Below are positions 43,070 to 51,067 of a DNA stretch of 51,788 nt, piece after piece. The notes beneath the pieces were generated by a model, which saw only the letters and a list, made by a program, of their open reading frames with translations, ran no database searches and was not told the DNA's origin. Made by a program: the position numbers and the translations under genes. The stretch's first letter is position 1. Each line of letters begins with the position of its first letter. The stretch lies in the NCBI RefSeq assembly GCF_016863515.1, contig NZ_BOPA01000045.1, forward strand, positions 1 to 51,788, given 5' to 3'. The stretch comes from Micromonospora gifhornensis (GTDB taxonomy: Bacteria > Actinomycetota > Actinomycetes > Mycobacteriales > Micromonosporaceae).

Positions 43070-44788
43070 TCAGCTCCGGGTGATCACCTCGTTGCTGGCA
43101 AGGCTCTCGGTGCGCTGGCCGATCAGCGTGCGCAGGCTCTCCGCATCCCTGCCGGCCGCCGCCGCGTCGTATCCGTCGACAGTGGCCAGCACGCTTGTGA
43201 TGGCGTCGACCGCGCCCAGCGCCGCACCGCTGGCGTACACCTCCTGGTAGAGGTCGCGGTAGGCGTCCTCGTACACCTGGGTGAACTTCTCACTGGCGAG
43301 GAACCGCTCCTTGAGCTTGTGTCCGCCGCCACCCGGTCCGCCGTTCCCACCCGGTCCGGCGTCCCCACCCGGTCCAGCGTTCCCACCCGGTCCAGCGTTC
43401 CCACCCGGTCCAGCGGTTCCGCCGGGCGGTGTGAAACCTTCGGGTGGCGTGAAACCTTCGGGCAGCGTGAAACCGTCAGGCGGCGTGAAACCGTCAGGCG
43501 GCGTGAAACCGTCGGGCGGGCCGGTGGTGTCCTGTTGCGCGCCGCCCGCGCGGTCCGGACCGCCCTGGTTCGCGCCGCCCCGGAAGGCACCGCCCCCACC
43601 GAAGCGGCCCTGCTCGTGGGGCCCCTGGGCGGCGTCCCCGCTGAACGTCAGGTTGTAGTCCCAGCCGATGACGCTGAACTTCTTGGAGGTCAGGTCGTAC
43701 CAGAGGTAGTAGTTGCGACCGGGACCGGACATGTCGTCGAAGTTGAGCAGCAGGTTCTGCCAGGCCACGTACCTGGCGAAGGACGTCACGTCGAGCCGGT
43801 CGGCGAGCTGGGTGTCGAACTCGGCGTCACTGGCCGTGTCGACCCACCTGATCAGGTCGATGACGGGTTGCAGGTCCTGGCTGCCCTTCATGGTGATCTG
43901 CTTGAAGTCGTCGGCGTACGCGGTCTGGTCGTCACCCTGGTCGGTGAATCGACTGGTGGCCAGCGACTTGTACAGCACCCCGGGAGCGTCGAAGTCCTCG
44001 GCGAAATGCTCGTCGGGATGTTCCACGACCAGCCGCGCGGTGGTCGGCCGATCGTTGACAGTGAAGCTGGTGTACGCGTACTCCTGGGCCACCTCGCCGC
44101 CGGCGGCGAGCAGATTGAGGGCGACCGCCTCGTTGAGCACGGTGGATCCGCCGCCCATGCCGGCCACCCGCACCGCGATCTCCCGATGGCCCTGGTACCG
44201 GCGGCCGTCGACGTACTCGTCGAAGCGGATCAGCCAAGGCAGCGTCTCCGGCTCCTCGGCCCGCAGTGACGTCCGCGAGAATCCACCCGGCCCGCCGGCA
44301 CCACCTGGCCCAGCCTGACCATCGGGCCCAGCCTGGCCGGGGCCTCGACCATCCGGCCTGTTCGGAGCGTTCGGGCCTTGCGGGCCGCCGCCGCGCTGTG
44401 AGGTCTGCCCGTTGCGGGTCAGGCTGCGCAGGGTGGAGTTGCCCTTGAGTCGGATGCCGACGCTGGGGATGGCGGTGCCGTCGATGACCAGGTCGGCCTC
44501 CAGGTACTCCTTCTCCCCCTCGGCGTAGAAGGCGTCCAGCATCCGTTCGTAGTCGGCGTCGCGGAAGACCAACTCGATGCGGTGCGCGACGGTCTCGTCG
44601 AAGAGGTCGATGGTGCCGGCGATGTCCTGGGTGACCAGGTCACCGCCGCTGGCGCTGGTGCTTGTCACGTACGGGCGGATCGGCACCGAGCTGAGCGTCA
44701 CGGCGAGCACCAGCGCGAACGCGAGGCAGCCCGCGAGGAACTTCCAGTAGTGCCGGATCCGGACCGGGATGCGATGCCGCCAGCGCAT
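43070..44788 (-). CDS. CotH-kinase-family secreted/membrane protein
   Basis: A 572-residue protein with an N-terminal signal anchor (FLAGCLAFALVLAVTLSSV) and an extracellular CotH domain: IELVFRDADYERMLDAFYAEGEKEYLEADLV-type opening, SVGIRLKGNSTLRSL, LLNFDDMSGPGRNYYLWYD and VIGWDYNLTFSG, where the D-x-N of the DFG-like motif lies. CotH proteins are atypical kinases that phosphorylate secreted or spore-coat proteins. Two low-complexity inserts interrupt it: Gly/Pro/Gln-rich (about 130-170) and, near the end, six-residue GFTPPD repeats followed by NAGPGG repeats. It is the last gene of a three-gene operon, its start overlapping the DUF4956 stop (TGATG). Confidence 0.85.
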   Translation of the reverse strand: MRWRHRIPVRIRHYWKFLAGCLAFALVLAVTLSSVPIRPYVTSTSASGGDLVTQDIAGTIDLFDETVAHRIELVFRDADYERMLDAFYAEGEKEYLEADLVIDGTAIPSVGIRLKGNSTLRSLTRNGQTSQRGGGPQGPNAPNRPDGRGPGQAGPDGQAGPGGAGGPGGFSRTSLRAEEPETLPWLIRFDEYVDGRRYQGHREIAVRVAGMGGGSTVLNEAVALNLLAAGGEVAQEYAYTSFTVNDRPTTARLVVEHPDEHFAEDFDAPGVLYKSLATSRFTDQGDDQTAYADDFKQITMKGSQDLQPVIDLIRWVDTASDAEFDTQLADRLDVTSFARYVAWQNLLLNFDDMSGPGRNYYLWYDLTSKKFSVIGWDYNLTFSGDAAQGPHEQGRFGGGGAFRGGANQGGPDRAGGAQQDTTGPPDGFTPPDGFTPPDGFTLPEGFTPPEGFTPPGGTAGPGGNAGPGGNAGPGGDAGPGGNGGPGGGGHKLKERFLASEKFTQVYEDAYRDLYQEVYASGAALGAVDAITSVLATVDGYDAAAAGRDAESLRTLIGQRTESLASNEVITRS

Positions 44789-45462
44789 CACAGGTCCGTC
44801 TGGTCGTAGCCGGTCAGCACGGTCACCCGCTGGCCGCCGGTCCGCTCGGCCAGCGCGTTGATCAGGTCGGCGGGCTCGGTGCCCTTCTTCAACCGCACCG
44901 TGTACATGATCTCGGTAAGCGCGCCGCCCCGGATGGTCTCCATGCTGACCAGTTCGAATTCGCTGGTGAAGCGGATCAGCACGTCCTGGATGTGGTCGGT
45001 GTGGCTGCCGGGTGGCACCTGCACCTTGACCACCTGGCGTTGGACGTTGGAGGCGAACCAGTTGAAGCGGTACATCAGCACGATGATCAGGCTGATCGTC
45101 ACGGCGGCGACCACCGCCAGCAGGTAGAACCGGGTGCCGCAGGCCATGCCCACGCCCATCACCAGGAAGATGAAACCGACGTCACGGGTCTCCTTGATGG
45201 CGTTGCGGAACCGCACCACCGACAGCGCGCCCACCAGGGCGAAGGCGCGGGCGATGTTGGAGCCGACGACAAGCATGATCAGCGAGATGAGCATGCCGAG
45301 GATGACAAGTGTCTGCACGTACGACTGGCTGTACGACACGTTGCGGTGGGTGAACCGGTAGACCCAACCGATCATGGCGCTGAGCAGGAACGACAGCGAA
45401 AGGGCCAGGGCGATGTCGCCGACACTGAAGGTGCCGGACAGATCCTGGAACTCGAACGGCAT
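44788..45462 (-). CDS. DUF4956 membrane protein
   Basis: A 224-residue membrane protein with about four segments (ALALSLSFLLSAMIGWVY, TLVILGMLISLIMLVVGS, VGFIFLVMGVGMACGTRFYL, LLAVVAAVTISLIIVLMY) and a cytoplasmic ACT-like beta-alpha domain (VVKVQVPPGSHTDHIQDVLIRF to QRVTVLTGYDQ). ALVGALSVVRFRNAIKETRD between segments 2 and 3 is the family signature. DUF4956 genes recur next to VTC-type polymerases. ATG 45462 begins four bases after the VTC stop; a GTG at 45477 would overlap it. Confidence 0.85.
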   Translation of the reverse strand: MPFEFQDLSGTFSVGDIALALSLSFLLSAMIGWVYRFTHRNVSYSQSYVQTLVILGMLISLIMLVVGSNIARAFALVGALSVVRFRNAIKETRDVGFIFLVMGVGMACGTRFYLLAVVAAVTISLIIVLMYRFNWFASNVQRQVVKVQVPPGSHTDHIQDVLIRFTSEFELVSMETIRGGALTEIMYTVRLKKGTEPADLINALAERTGGQRVTVLTGYDQTDL

Positions 45463-45466
45463 GGGT

Positions 45467-46384
45467 TCAGACCTCACTTTTCAACGGGCTGCCGGCGGCA
45501 GCCGACTCGGCGTCGTCGGGGACGTGGAAGAGGGAGCGGGGGGCACGACCGAACGCCTCGACGCTCTGGCAGTACTTCGACATGCGGACGATTGACAGGT
45601 TCGTCCGGGCGGCCAGGTCGGTCAGCCAGTACGGCACCCGCTCGTTGGCCTTGATCTCCAGCACGGAGAACGTGGCCGGCACGATGAGTCGGTTCTCGGC
45701 GTCCGCACCGAGGTGGAAGTCGCGGTCCCGGCCGCGTACCCGGTGGTCGAGGGTGACCCGCAGGCCGAGGTCGGAATCCCGGCCGATGAACGCCTCCCGC
45801 TGATAGCCGGTCATCGCCACCGGCCGCAGGTCCAGGCCGCAGAGCAGTTCCAGTACCTCGTCGAGGAAGGCCCGCTGCTCCGGGGTGTGCTCGACCAACT
45901 GGCGCCGGTCGCACAGGTCGCGGGCCAGGTGGTACGGCAACGCCACCCGACGTTTCTGGGTGACCCGGTTGACCCGCTGTTTGATCTCGACGTGCACGAT
46001 GCTGTCGTCGGTGACTGTGGACGCCTCGCCGTAGTGCCGCACCCGCAGCTTGCGGCGGAACTTCAGCCCTTCGATCTTCTCCCAGTAGAAGCGCAGATCG
46101 GCGGTGTCGTAGTAGACGCTCCAGACGCCGTACCCGGTGTCGCCGCCGTGGCTGTCGCGGTCCATCCGGGCGGCGAAGTGCTCGCGCAACGCCGGGACGT
46201 CGCCGGTCGGCACCAGATACTTGATCTCGTACCGGTTGAAGGCGTGCAACCTGCTCGGCGCCCGCAGCGCGTGCCCACCCCGGTCGTCACCGGTCTCCGG
46301 CCCGCCCTGCGGGGTCGACTGTGGCCGGGAGGACGACTGCGGGTCTGGGGCCTGGGACGCAGCCCGGCGGAGCCAGGAACGCAT
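45467..46384 (-). CDS. VTC-domain polyphosphate polymerase
   Basis: A 305-residue VTC4-type CYTH-fold protein. The tunnel motifs are visible: NRYEIKYLVP, WSVYYDTADLRFYWEKIEG, KFRRKLRVRHYG, IVHVEIKQRVN, LRVTLDHRV and FSVLEIKANERVPYW, alternating acidic and basic residues that bind ATP, metal and polyphosphate. VTC4 makes polyphosphate from ATP; bacterial VTC domains are presumed to do the same. ATG 46384. The operon with DUF4956 and CotH suggests a membrane-linked polyphosphate system coupled to an extracellular kinase; this is inference. Confidence 0.88.
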   Translation of the reverse strand: MRSWLRRAASQAPDPQSSSRPQSTPQGGPETGDDRGGHALRAPSRLHAFNRYEIKYLVPTGDVPALREHFAARMDRDSHGGDTGYGVWSVYYDTADLRFYWEKIEGLKFRRKLRVRHYGEASTVTDDSIVHVEIKQRVNRVTQKRRVALPYHLARDLCDRRQLVEHTPEQRAFLDEVLELLCGLDLRPVAMTGYQREAFIGRDSDLGLRVTLDHRVRGRDRDFHLGADAENRLIVPATFSVLEIKANERVPYWLTDLAARTNLSIVRMSKYCQSVEAFGRAPRSLFHVPDDAESAAAGSPLKSEV

Positions 46385-46530
46385 ACGACATGGCCGATCT
46401 CTGTGACGACGGGGACCAGCACATCCAAGCGGACGAGGCTATGAATCAGCTTTGCGTACCGGGTGAGCCAGCGGTGAACCGGCAGCACCAAGTCCCCCGC
46501 GACGTGGTCTCGCCCGCCCACAAGATCGGC

Positions 46531-46559
46531 TATGTAAAGTTTTCTAGACATGATGTCAA
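46531..46559 (-). promoter_or_regulatory. Strong promoter of the VTC-DUF4956-CotH operon
   Basis: On the minus strand TTGACA (46554-46559) and TACATA (46531-46536) are separated by exactly 17 bases, close to the sigma-70 consensus and rare in such GC-rich DNA. It would give a leader of about 140 bases before the VTC ATG. Confidence 0.7.
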
Positions 46560-46561
46560 GA
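46543..46561. promoter_or_regulatory. 19-base dyad at overlapping divergent promoters
   Basis: TCTAGACATGATGTCAAGA is a near-perfect palindrome around a central base (one A/A mismatch pair). It covers the -35 boxes of both divergent promoters, so one bound regulator could control both operons. The XRE protein at 47036-47266, encoded in the plus-strand operon, is the obvious candidate. Confidence 0.7.
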
Positions 46562-46573
46562 AGGCCTTACTCT
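46545..46573 (+). promoter_or_regulatory. Promoter of the membrane protein/XRE/oxidoreductase operon
   Basis: On the plus strand TAGACA (46545-46550) and TACTCT (46568-46573) lie exactly 17 bases apart. Transcription would start near 46580, upstream of GTG 46611 but past the ATG at 46578, supporting the GTG as start codon. Confidence 0.6.
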
Positions 46574-46610
46574 GAGGATGTCAAAGATTCTTTACCTCGG
46601 GGAGGCCGTC

Positions 46611-47039
46611 GTGACGCACGAGGAGAAACGGGCGTGGATCATGCTGGTGGTCAGCGTGATCGCGTACGCCGGCTATGTGGCGGTCGTGCTGGGCCGGCAG
46701 GACGGCGGGTCGCTCACCGCGGTGCCCTACGTCGGCGCGCTGCTCTGGACGGTGGGCGGTGCGATGGTCGCGAGCATCGTGGCCGAGATCGTGATGGGCA
46801 TGGCCAACCCGCGGGCCTCGCGGGTCAAGGACGTCCGCGACCGGGAGATCGGGCGCCTCGGTGACCACGTCGGCCAGGCGTTCGTGATCATCGGCGCGGT
46901 GTCGGCGATGTTGATGGCGATGGCCGAGTGGGACTGGTTCTGGATCGCCAACGTCATCTACCTCTGCTTCGTCCTGTCGGCCGTGATCGGCTCGCTGGCG
47001 AAGGTGATCGTCTACCGCAGGGGTGTCCCGCAGTGGTGA
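46611..47039 (+). CDS. Four-TM membrane protein preceding an XRE regulator
   Basis: A 142-residue protein with four membrane segments: WIMLVVSVIAYAGYVAVVLG, VGALLWTVGGAMVASIVAEI, AFVIIGAVSAMLMAMAEW and WIANVIYLCFVLSAVIGSLA. Function unknown. GTG 46611 follows GGGGAGG and lies after the predicted transcription start; the in-frame ATG at 46578 does not. Its stop overlaps the next start (GTGA). Pairs of a small membrane protein and a YozG-like regulator are common in Gram-positive bacteria. Confidence 0.78.
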   Translation: MTHEEKRAWIMLVVSVIAYAGYVAVVLGRQDGGSLTAVPYVGALLWTVGGAMVASIVAEIVMGMANPRASRVKDVRDREIGRLGDHVGQAFVIIGAVSAMLMAMAEWDWFWIANVIYLCFVLSAVIGSLAKVIVYRRGVPQW

Positions 47040-47266
47040 AACCGACACGCGTCACCAACACCATCCGGGCGTTGCGCTTCGCCCACGACGAGATGACCCA
47101 GGCCGATCTCGCCGAGCGGATCGGGGTGACCCGGCAGACCGTGATCGCCATCGAGCAGGGCCGCTACTCCCCCTCCCTGGAGATGGCCTTCCGGATCGCC
47201 CGGGTGTTCGGCGTACGGCTCGACGACGTCTTCCAGTACCCCGACTCCGAGGAGGTGGCACCGTGA
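47036..47266 (+). CDS. XRE-family (YozG-like) regulator
   Basis: A 76-residue single-domain helix-turn-helix protein: NTIRALRFAHDEMTQADLAE, RIGVTRQTVIAIEQGRYSPS and LEMAFRIARVFGVRLDDVFQY. It overlaps its neighbours at both ends (GTGA and GTGA), so three genes are coupled. It probably binds the 19-base dyad at 46543-46561, regulating its own operon and the divergent VTC operon. Confidence 0.9.
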   Translation: MKPTRVTNTIRALRFAHDEMTQADLAERIGVTRQTVIAIEQGRYSPSLEMAFRIARVFGVRLDDVFQYPDSEEVAP

Positions 47267-48240
47267 GGGCCATCGTTCAGGACAGCTACGGCCCGGCCGA
47301 CGTACTGCGGCTGGGCGCGGTCGACCGGCCCCGCGTGGGTGACGACGAGGTGCTCGTGCAGGTGCGCGCGGCGGCGGTGGATCCCGGAGTCTGGATCTTC
47401 ATGGTCGGTCAGCCGTACCTGGTACGCCTGGCCAGCGGGTTGCGCCGGCCCCGGGTGCCGGTACGCGGCCGGGACCTGGCCGGGGTGGTGGCCGAGGTCG
47501 GCGCCCGGGTGACCCGGTTCCGGCCGGGCGACGAGGTGTTCGGCACCTGCCTGCGCGGGTCGTACGCCGAGTTCGCCAGCACCTCTGCGCGGCGGTTGGC
47601 CCACAAGCCGGCGAACGTGTCCTTCGCCCAGGCTGCCGCGGCTCCCGTCTCCGGGTTGACGGCGCTGCGCGCCGTACGCGACAGCGGCGCGGTGCGGCCG
47701 GGGCAGCGGGTCATGGTGATCGGCGCTTCCGGCGGCGTCGGGTCCCAGGCGGTGCAGATCGCCAAGGCGTACGGCGCCACCGTGACCGGGGTCTGCGCCC
47801 CCGCCAGGGCCGACCTCGTCCGCTCCCTCGGCGCCGACGACGTGCTCGACTACACCCGCGAGGAGGTCGACCGGGATGGTCCGGTGTACGACGTGGTCAT
47901 CGACACCGGCGGTGACCGTCCGCTGTCGTTGATGCGTCGTGCGCTCACCCCGCACGGCACCCTGGCGCTGGTCGGTGGCACGTACACCCGGGGTGGGCTG
48001 CTCGGCGGGTACGGCCGGCAGATGTTCGGGGCACCGCTGCTGTCCCTGTTCGTCGGCCATCGACTGCGCAACGTCAGTGCCGTGGAGCGCAGCGAGGACC
48101 TCGACGAACTGCGTGACCTGATCGCCTCGGGCGCACTCACCCCGCCGGTCGACAGTTGCTATCCGCTGGCCGAGGCGGCCGACGCTCTCCGCCATCTGCG
48201 CACCGGGCACCCAGCGGGCAAGATCGTGGTCACCATCTGA
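47263..48240 (+). CDS. MDR-family NAD(P)-dependent zinc-less oxidoreductase
   Basis: A 325-residue medium-chain dehydrogenase/reductase. VLVQVRAAAVDPGVWIFMVG and VPVRGRDLAGVVAEVG form the catalytic half, and VMVIGASGGVGSQAVQIAKAYG is the Rossmann nucleotide site (quinone-oxidoreductase type). The zinc ligands of alcohol dehydrogenase are absent. GTG 47263 overlaps the XRE stop (GTGA) with GGAGGTGG upstream. Its substrate is unknown. Confidence 0.88.
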   Translation: MRAIVQDSYGPADVLRLGAVDRPRVGDDEVLVQVRAAAVDPGVWIFMVGQPYLVRLASGLRRPRVPVRGRDLAGVVAEVGARVTRFRPGDEVFGTCLRGSYAEFASTSARRLAHKPANVSFAQAAAAPVSGLTALRAVRDSGAVRPGQRVMVIGASGGVGSQAVQIAKAYGATVTGVCAPARADLVRSLGADDVLDYTREEVDRDGPVYDVVIDTGGDRPLSLMRRALTPHGTLALVGGTYTRGGLLGGYGRQMFGAPLLSLFVGHRLRNVSAVERSEDLDELRDLIASGALTPPVDSCYPLAEAADALRHLRTGHPAGKIVVTI

Positions 48241-48261
48241 CGGTCTCGCTCACCGGCGACT

Positions 48262-48294
48262 TCACCGGTCAGCCGCGACAGGGCTGACCGGTGA
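48262..48294. terminator. Perfect hairpin terminator between convergent genes
   Basis: A perfect 13-base stem (TCACCGGTCAGCC at 48262-48274, complement 48282-48294) with a seven-base loop, between the stop of the oxidoreductase and the stop of argG. Confidence 0.85.
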
Positions 48295-48317
48295 CGAGTC
48301 GGTCCCGGCGGTGACGG

Positions 48318-49769
48318 TCAGTCGACGCCGAACTCCATGGCGGCCCGGTCGAGGGCCTCGTCCTCGGCCGGGGCCACACCCCGGGAGGCGATCGCCTCGG
48401 CGCCACCCTGCGGCATCGCGCCGATCAGCCCGGTCGAGGCCGCCTGCGCGGCGCCGACCATCCGCTGCGGCGATCCGCCGCCGACCATGCCGAGGTTCGC
48501 GTACTGCTCCAGCTTGGCCCGCGAGTCGGCGATGTCCAGATTACGCATGGTGAGCTGGCCGATGCGGTCGGAGGGGCCGAAGGCCGAGTCCTCGGTACGC
48601 TCCATCGACAGCTTGTCCGGGTGGTAGCTGAACGACGGGCCGGTGGTGTCCAGGATCGAGTAGTCCTCGCCGCGGCGCAGCCGCAGCGTCACCTCCCCGG
48701 TGACCGCCGTGCCCACCCAGCGCTGCAACGACTCGCGCAGCATCAGCGCCTGCGGGTCCAGCCAGCGGCCCTCGTACATCAGCCGACCCAGGCGGCGCCC
48801 CTCGTTGTGGTAGTTGGCCAGGGTGTCCTCGTTGTGGATGGCGTTGACCAGCCGCTCGTACGCGGCGTGCAGCAGCGCCATGCCGGGGGCCTCGTAGATG
48901 CCCCGGCTCTTGGCCTCGATGATCCGGTTCTCGATCTGGTCGGACATGCCCAGGCCGTGCCGGCCGCCGATGGCGTTGGCCTCCAGCACCAGGTCGACCG
49001 CGCTGGCGAACTCCTTGCCGTTGATCGTCACCGGGCGACCCTGGTCGAAGCCGATGGTGACGTCCTCGGTGGGGATCTCCACCGACAGGTCCCAGAACCG
49101 GACCCCCATGATCGGGTTGACCGTCTCGATGCCGGTGTCCAGGTGCTCCAGGGTCTTCGCCTCGTGCGTGGCGCCCCAGATGTTGGCATCGGTGGAGTAC
49201 GCCTTCTCGGTGCTGTCCCGGTAGGGCAGGCCGCGTTCCAGCAGCCACTCCGACATCTCCTTACGCCCGCCGAGTTCGGTGACGAAGTCGGCGTCCAGCC
49301 ACGGCTTGTAGATGCGCAGCTGCGGGTTGGCCAGCAGGCCGTAGCGGTAGAACCGCTCGATGTCGTTGCCCTTGAAGGTGGAACCGTCACCCCAGATCTG
49401 GACGTCGTCCTCGACCATGGCCCGCACCAGCAGCGTCCCGGTGACCGCCCGGCCCAGCGGGGTGGTGTTGAAGTAGGCCCGCCCGCCCGAGCGGATGTGG
49501 AAGGCGCCGCAGGTCAGCGCCGCCAGCCCTTCCTCGACCAGGGCGGCTCGGCAGTCGACCAGCCGGGCCAGCTCGGCGCCGTAGTTGAGCGCGCGGCCGG
49601 GCACCGAGGCGATGTCGGGCTCGTCGTACTGGCCGATGTCGGCGGTGTAGGCGCACGGAATCGCGCCCTTGTCGCGCATCCACGCGACCGCGACCGAGGT
49701 GTCGAGGCCGCCGGAGAAGGCGATGCCGACACGTTCACCGATGGGCAGGGAGGTCAGAACCTTGGACAC
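48318..49769 (-). CDS. argG: Argininosuccinate synthase (long, E. coli-type)
   Basis: A 483-residue argininosuccinate synthase, joining citrulline and aspartate in arginine synthesis. IAFSGGLDTSVAVAWM is the PP-loop, followed by YTADIGQYDE, GDGSTFKGNDIERF and the central GATHEAKTLEHLDTGIETVNPIMGVRFWD. The length fits the E. coli-type subfamily rather than the shorter Bacillus type. GTG 49769 has no Shine-Dalgarno site but lies seven bases after a CATACT -10 box, so it is probably leaderless. No other arg gene is adjacent. Confidence 0.93.
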   Translation of the reverse strand: MSKVLTSLPIGERVGIAFSGGLDTSVAVAWMRDKGAIPCAYTADIGQYDEPDIASVPGRALNYGAELARLVDCRAALVEEGLAALTCGAFHIRSGGRAYFNTTPLGRAVTGTLLVRAMVEDDVQIWGDGSTFKGNDIERFYRYGLLANPQLRIYKPWLDADFVTELGGRKEMSEWLLERGLPYRDSTEKAYSTDANIWGATHEAKTLEHLDTGIETVNPIMGVRFWDLSVEIPTEDVTIGFDQGRPVTINGKEFASAVDLVLEANAIGGRHGLGMSDQIENRIIEAKSRGIYEAPGMALLHAAYERLVNAIHNEDTLANYHNEGRRLGRLMYEGRWLDPQALMLRESLQRWVGTAVTGEVTLRLRRGEDYSILDTTGPSFSYHPDKLSMERTEDSAFGPSDRIGQLTMRNLDIADSRAKLEQYANLGMVGGGSPQRMVGAAQAASTGLIGAMPQGGAEAIASRGVAPAEDEALDRAAMEFGVD

Positions 49770-49776
49770 AAGGAAG

Positions 49777-49805
49777 AGTATGCACCACGGCGCATACCCA
49801 TGCAA
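49777..49805 (-). promoter_or_regulatory. argG promoter with overlapping dyad
   Basis: On the minus strand TTGCAT (49800-49805) and CATACT (49777-49782) are 17 bases apart. The inverted repeat GTATGC (49778-49783) / GCATAC (49792-49797) overlaps the -10 and spacer and resembles half-sites of arginine-repressor (TGCATA-rich) boxes. ArgR binding is a guess from this resemblance. Confidence 0.5.
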
Positions 49806-49902
49806 GCCAGGGGTGGGTGGTGCCACCACCTCGACCGACCCCACCATCAGCCGTTCCGGCATTACATAGAGCAATCAGGGAGAAAGGCACGCTCGAATAA
49901 TC

Positions 49903-49936
49903 CAGCATCATCAATTCCTCACCCTCCGTGATGCTG
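49903..49936 (+). promoter_or_regulatory. Leader hairpin before the membrane-protein gene
   Basis: An 8-base inverted repeat (CAGCATCA at 49903-49910, TGATGCTG at 49929-49936) with an 18-base pyrimidine-rich loop, ending one base before the GAGGAG ribosome site of the next gene. It could control translation or bind a regulator; evidence is structural only. Confidence 0.4.
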
Positions 49937-49948
49937 AGGAGTCTTTCC

Positions 49949-50947
49949 GTGACACAAGCAGAACGTCGTACCCGCCGCCCGCAGGCCGCCGACAAGATCC
50001 AGCTACCGTCCGACTCCCGCGCCACCTCCCTGTTCGCTCCCGGAGACGTCCCCCGCCGACGCGGGATGATCATCCTGCTCAGCCTGCTTGGCGGTTTCCT
50101 GCTCACCGTCGTCTGGTCCGCCGAATTCGTCGATTCGACAATCGGCGACAACGTCGCCAACACCCTCCTGGGCCACGACGCGAAGGAAACGCCGATCAGC
50201 GGGGCGGTGGCGGGCGTGATGTTCGCTTTCGTCTCCGGGATCGCCGGCACCTTCACCGCCTGCAACATCGCCGCCTTCGGCGCTCTCGCTCCCCTGACCG
50301 GCACGGCCGACAGCCGGATGAGCCGCTTCCTGGCGCCGCTGCGTCCACTCGGCTGGATGGCGGTCGGCATGATCGCGGTCTCCGCCCTCTACGGTGCGAT
50401 CGTCGGCCTGGTCGGCACCGCGATGCCGCAGTTCTCCACCGCGCCGAACGTGCCCGGCTCGCTGTCACCGCGCAGCATCCAGTCCATGGTGGTCTACGGC
50501 ATCATCGGCCTGGTCATGATCTACCTGGGGCTGGCCGCGTTGAAGGTGGTGCCGGACCCGTTCGCCCGGATCTCGCAGCGCTACCCGAACGCCCCGCTTG
50601 TCTTCATGGGCGCGCTCATCGCCGGCTTCCTGATCGGACGGCCGTTCCCGCTGTTCCGGCAGATGTTCCGCGACGCCGCCGAGAGCGGCAACCCGCTGTA
50701 CGGCGCGGCCGCCTTCACCCTCCAGTCGATCGGCAACATCGTGATCATGGCGATCCTGTTCCTGCTGCTGAGCTGGTTCGTCGGCAGCCGACTCCAGCGC
50801 TGGTTCGCCGCCAAGCCGACCCGACTGGCCGCCACCATCGCGGTGGCGTTCATCATCGCGGGCGCCTTCATGTTCCTCTACTGGGACGTCCGCCTGCTCG
50901 CCCGCCGCGAGATCATCCCCTGGTACCCGACCGCCCCCTGGGTCTAG
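49949..50947 (+). CDS. Polytopic membrane protein, possibly CcdA/DsbD-like
   Basis: A 332-residue protein with about seven membrane segments after a 45-residue polar N terminus (first segment IILLSLLGGFLLTVVWSAEF). VMFAFVSGIAGTFTACNIAAFGALAPL is repeated in layout later, with a cysteine-bearing helix break like that of CcdA/DsbD proteins, but only one Cys is present and assignment is uncertain. GTG 49949 is chosen because GAGGAG lies seven bases upstream. It is divergent from argG. Confidence 0.65.
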   Translation: MTQAERRTRRPQAADKIQLPSDSRATSLFAPGDVPRRRGMIILLSLLGGFLLTVVWSAEFVDSTIGDNVANTLLGHDAKETPISGAVAGVMFAFVSGIAGTFTACNIAAFGALAPLTGTADSRMSRFLAPLRPLGWMAVGMIAVSALYGAIVGLVGTAMPQFSTAPNVPGSLSPRSIQSMVVYGIIGLVMIYLGLAALKVVPDPFARISQRYPNAPLVFMGALIAGFLIGRPFPLFRQMFRDAAESGNPLYGAAAFTLQSIGNIVIMAILFLLLSWFVGSRLQRWFAAKPTRLAATIAVAFIIAGAFMFLYWDVRLLARREIIPWYPTAPWV

Positions 50948-50971
50948 CAGCCACCTGGCCACTCCCACTCT

Positions 50972-51038
50972 CACGCTCGATCCCGGATCGAGTGGCCTCA
51001 CCTTTGTAGGGATGCCACTCGATCCGGAATCGAGCACG
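50972..51038. repeat. Long intergenic palindrome, family B copy 2
   Basis: Arms of 25 bases (50972-50996 and 51014-51038) pair with three mismatches. The core CTCGATCCCGGATCGAGTGG matches copy 1 at 22014-22082. It sits between the convergent membrane-protein and hemerythrin genes, where it could also terminate transcription. Confidence 0.8.
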
Positions 51039-51067
51039 ACCGTGCCCCCGCACGCCCGACCCTCAGG

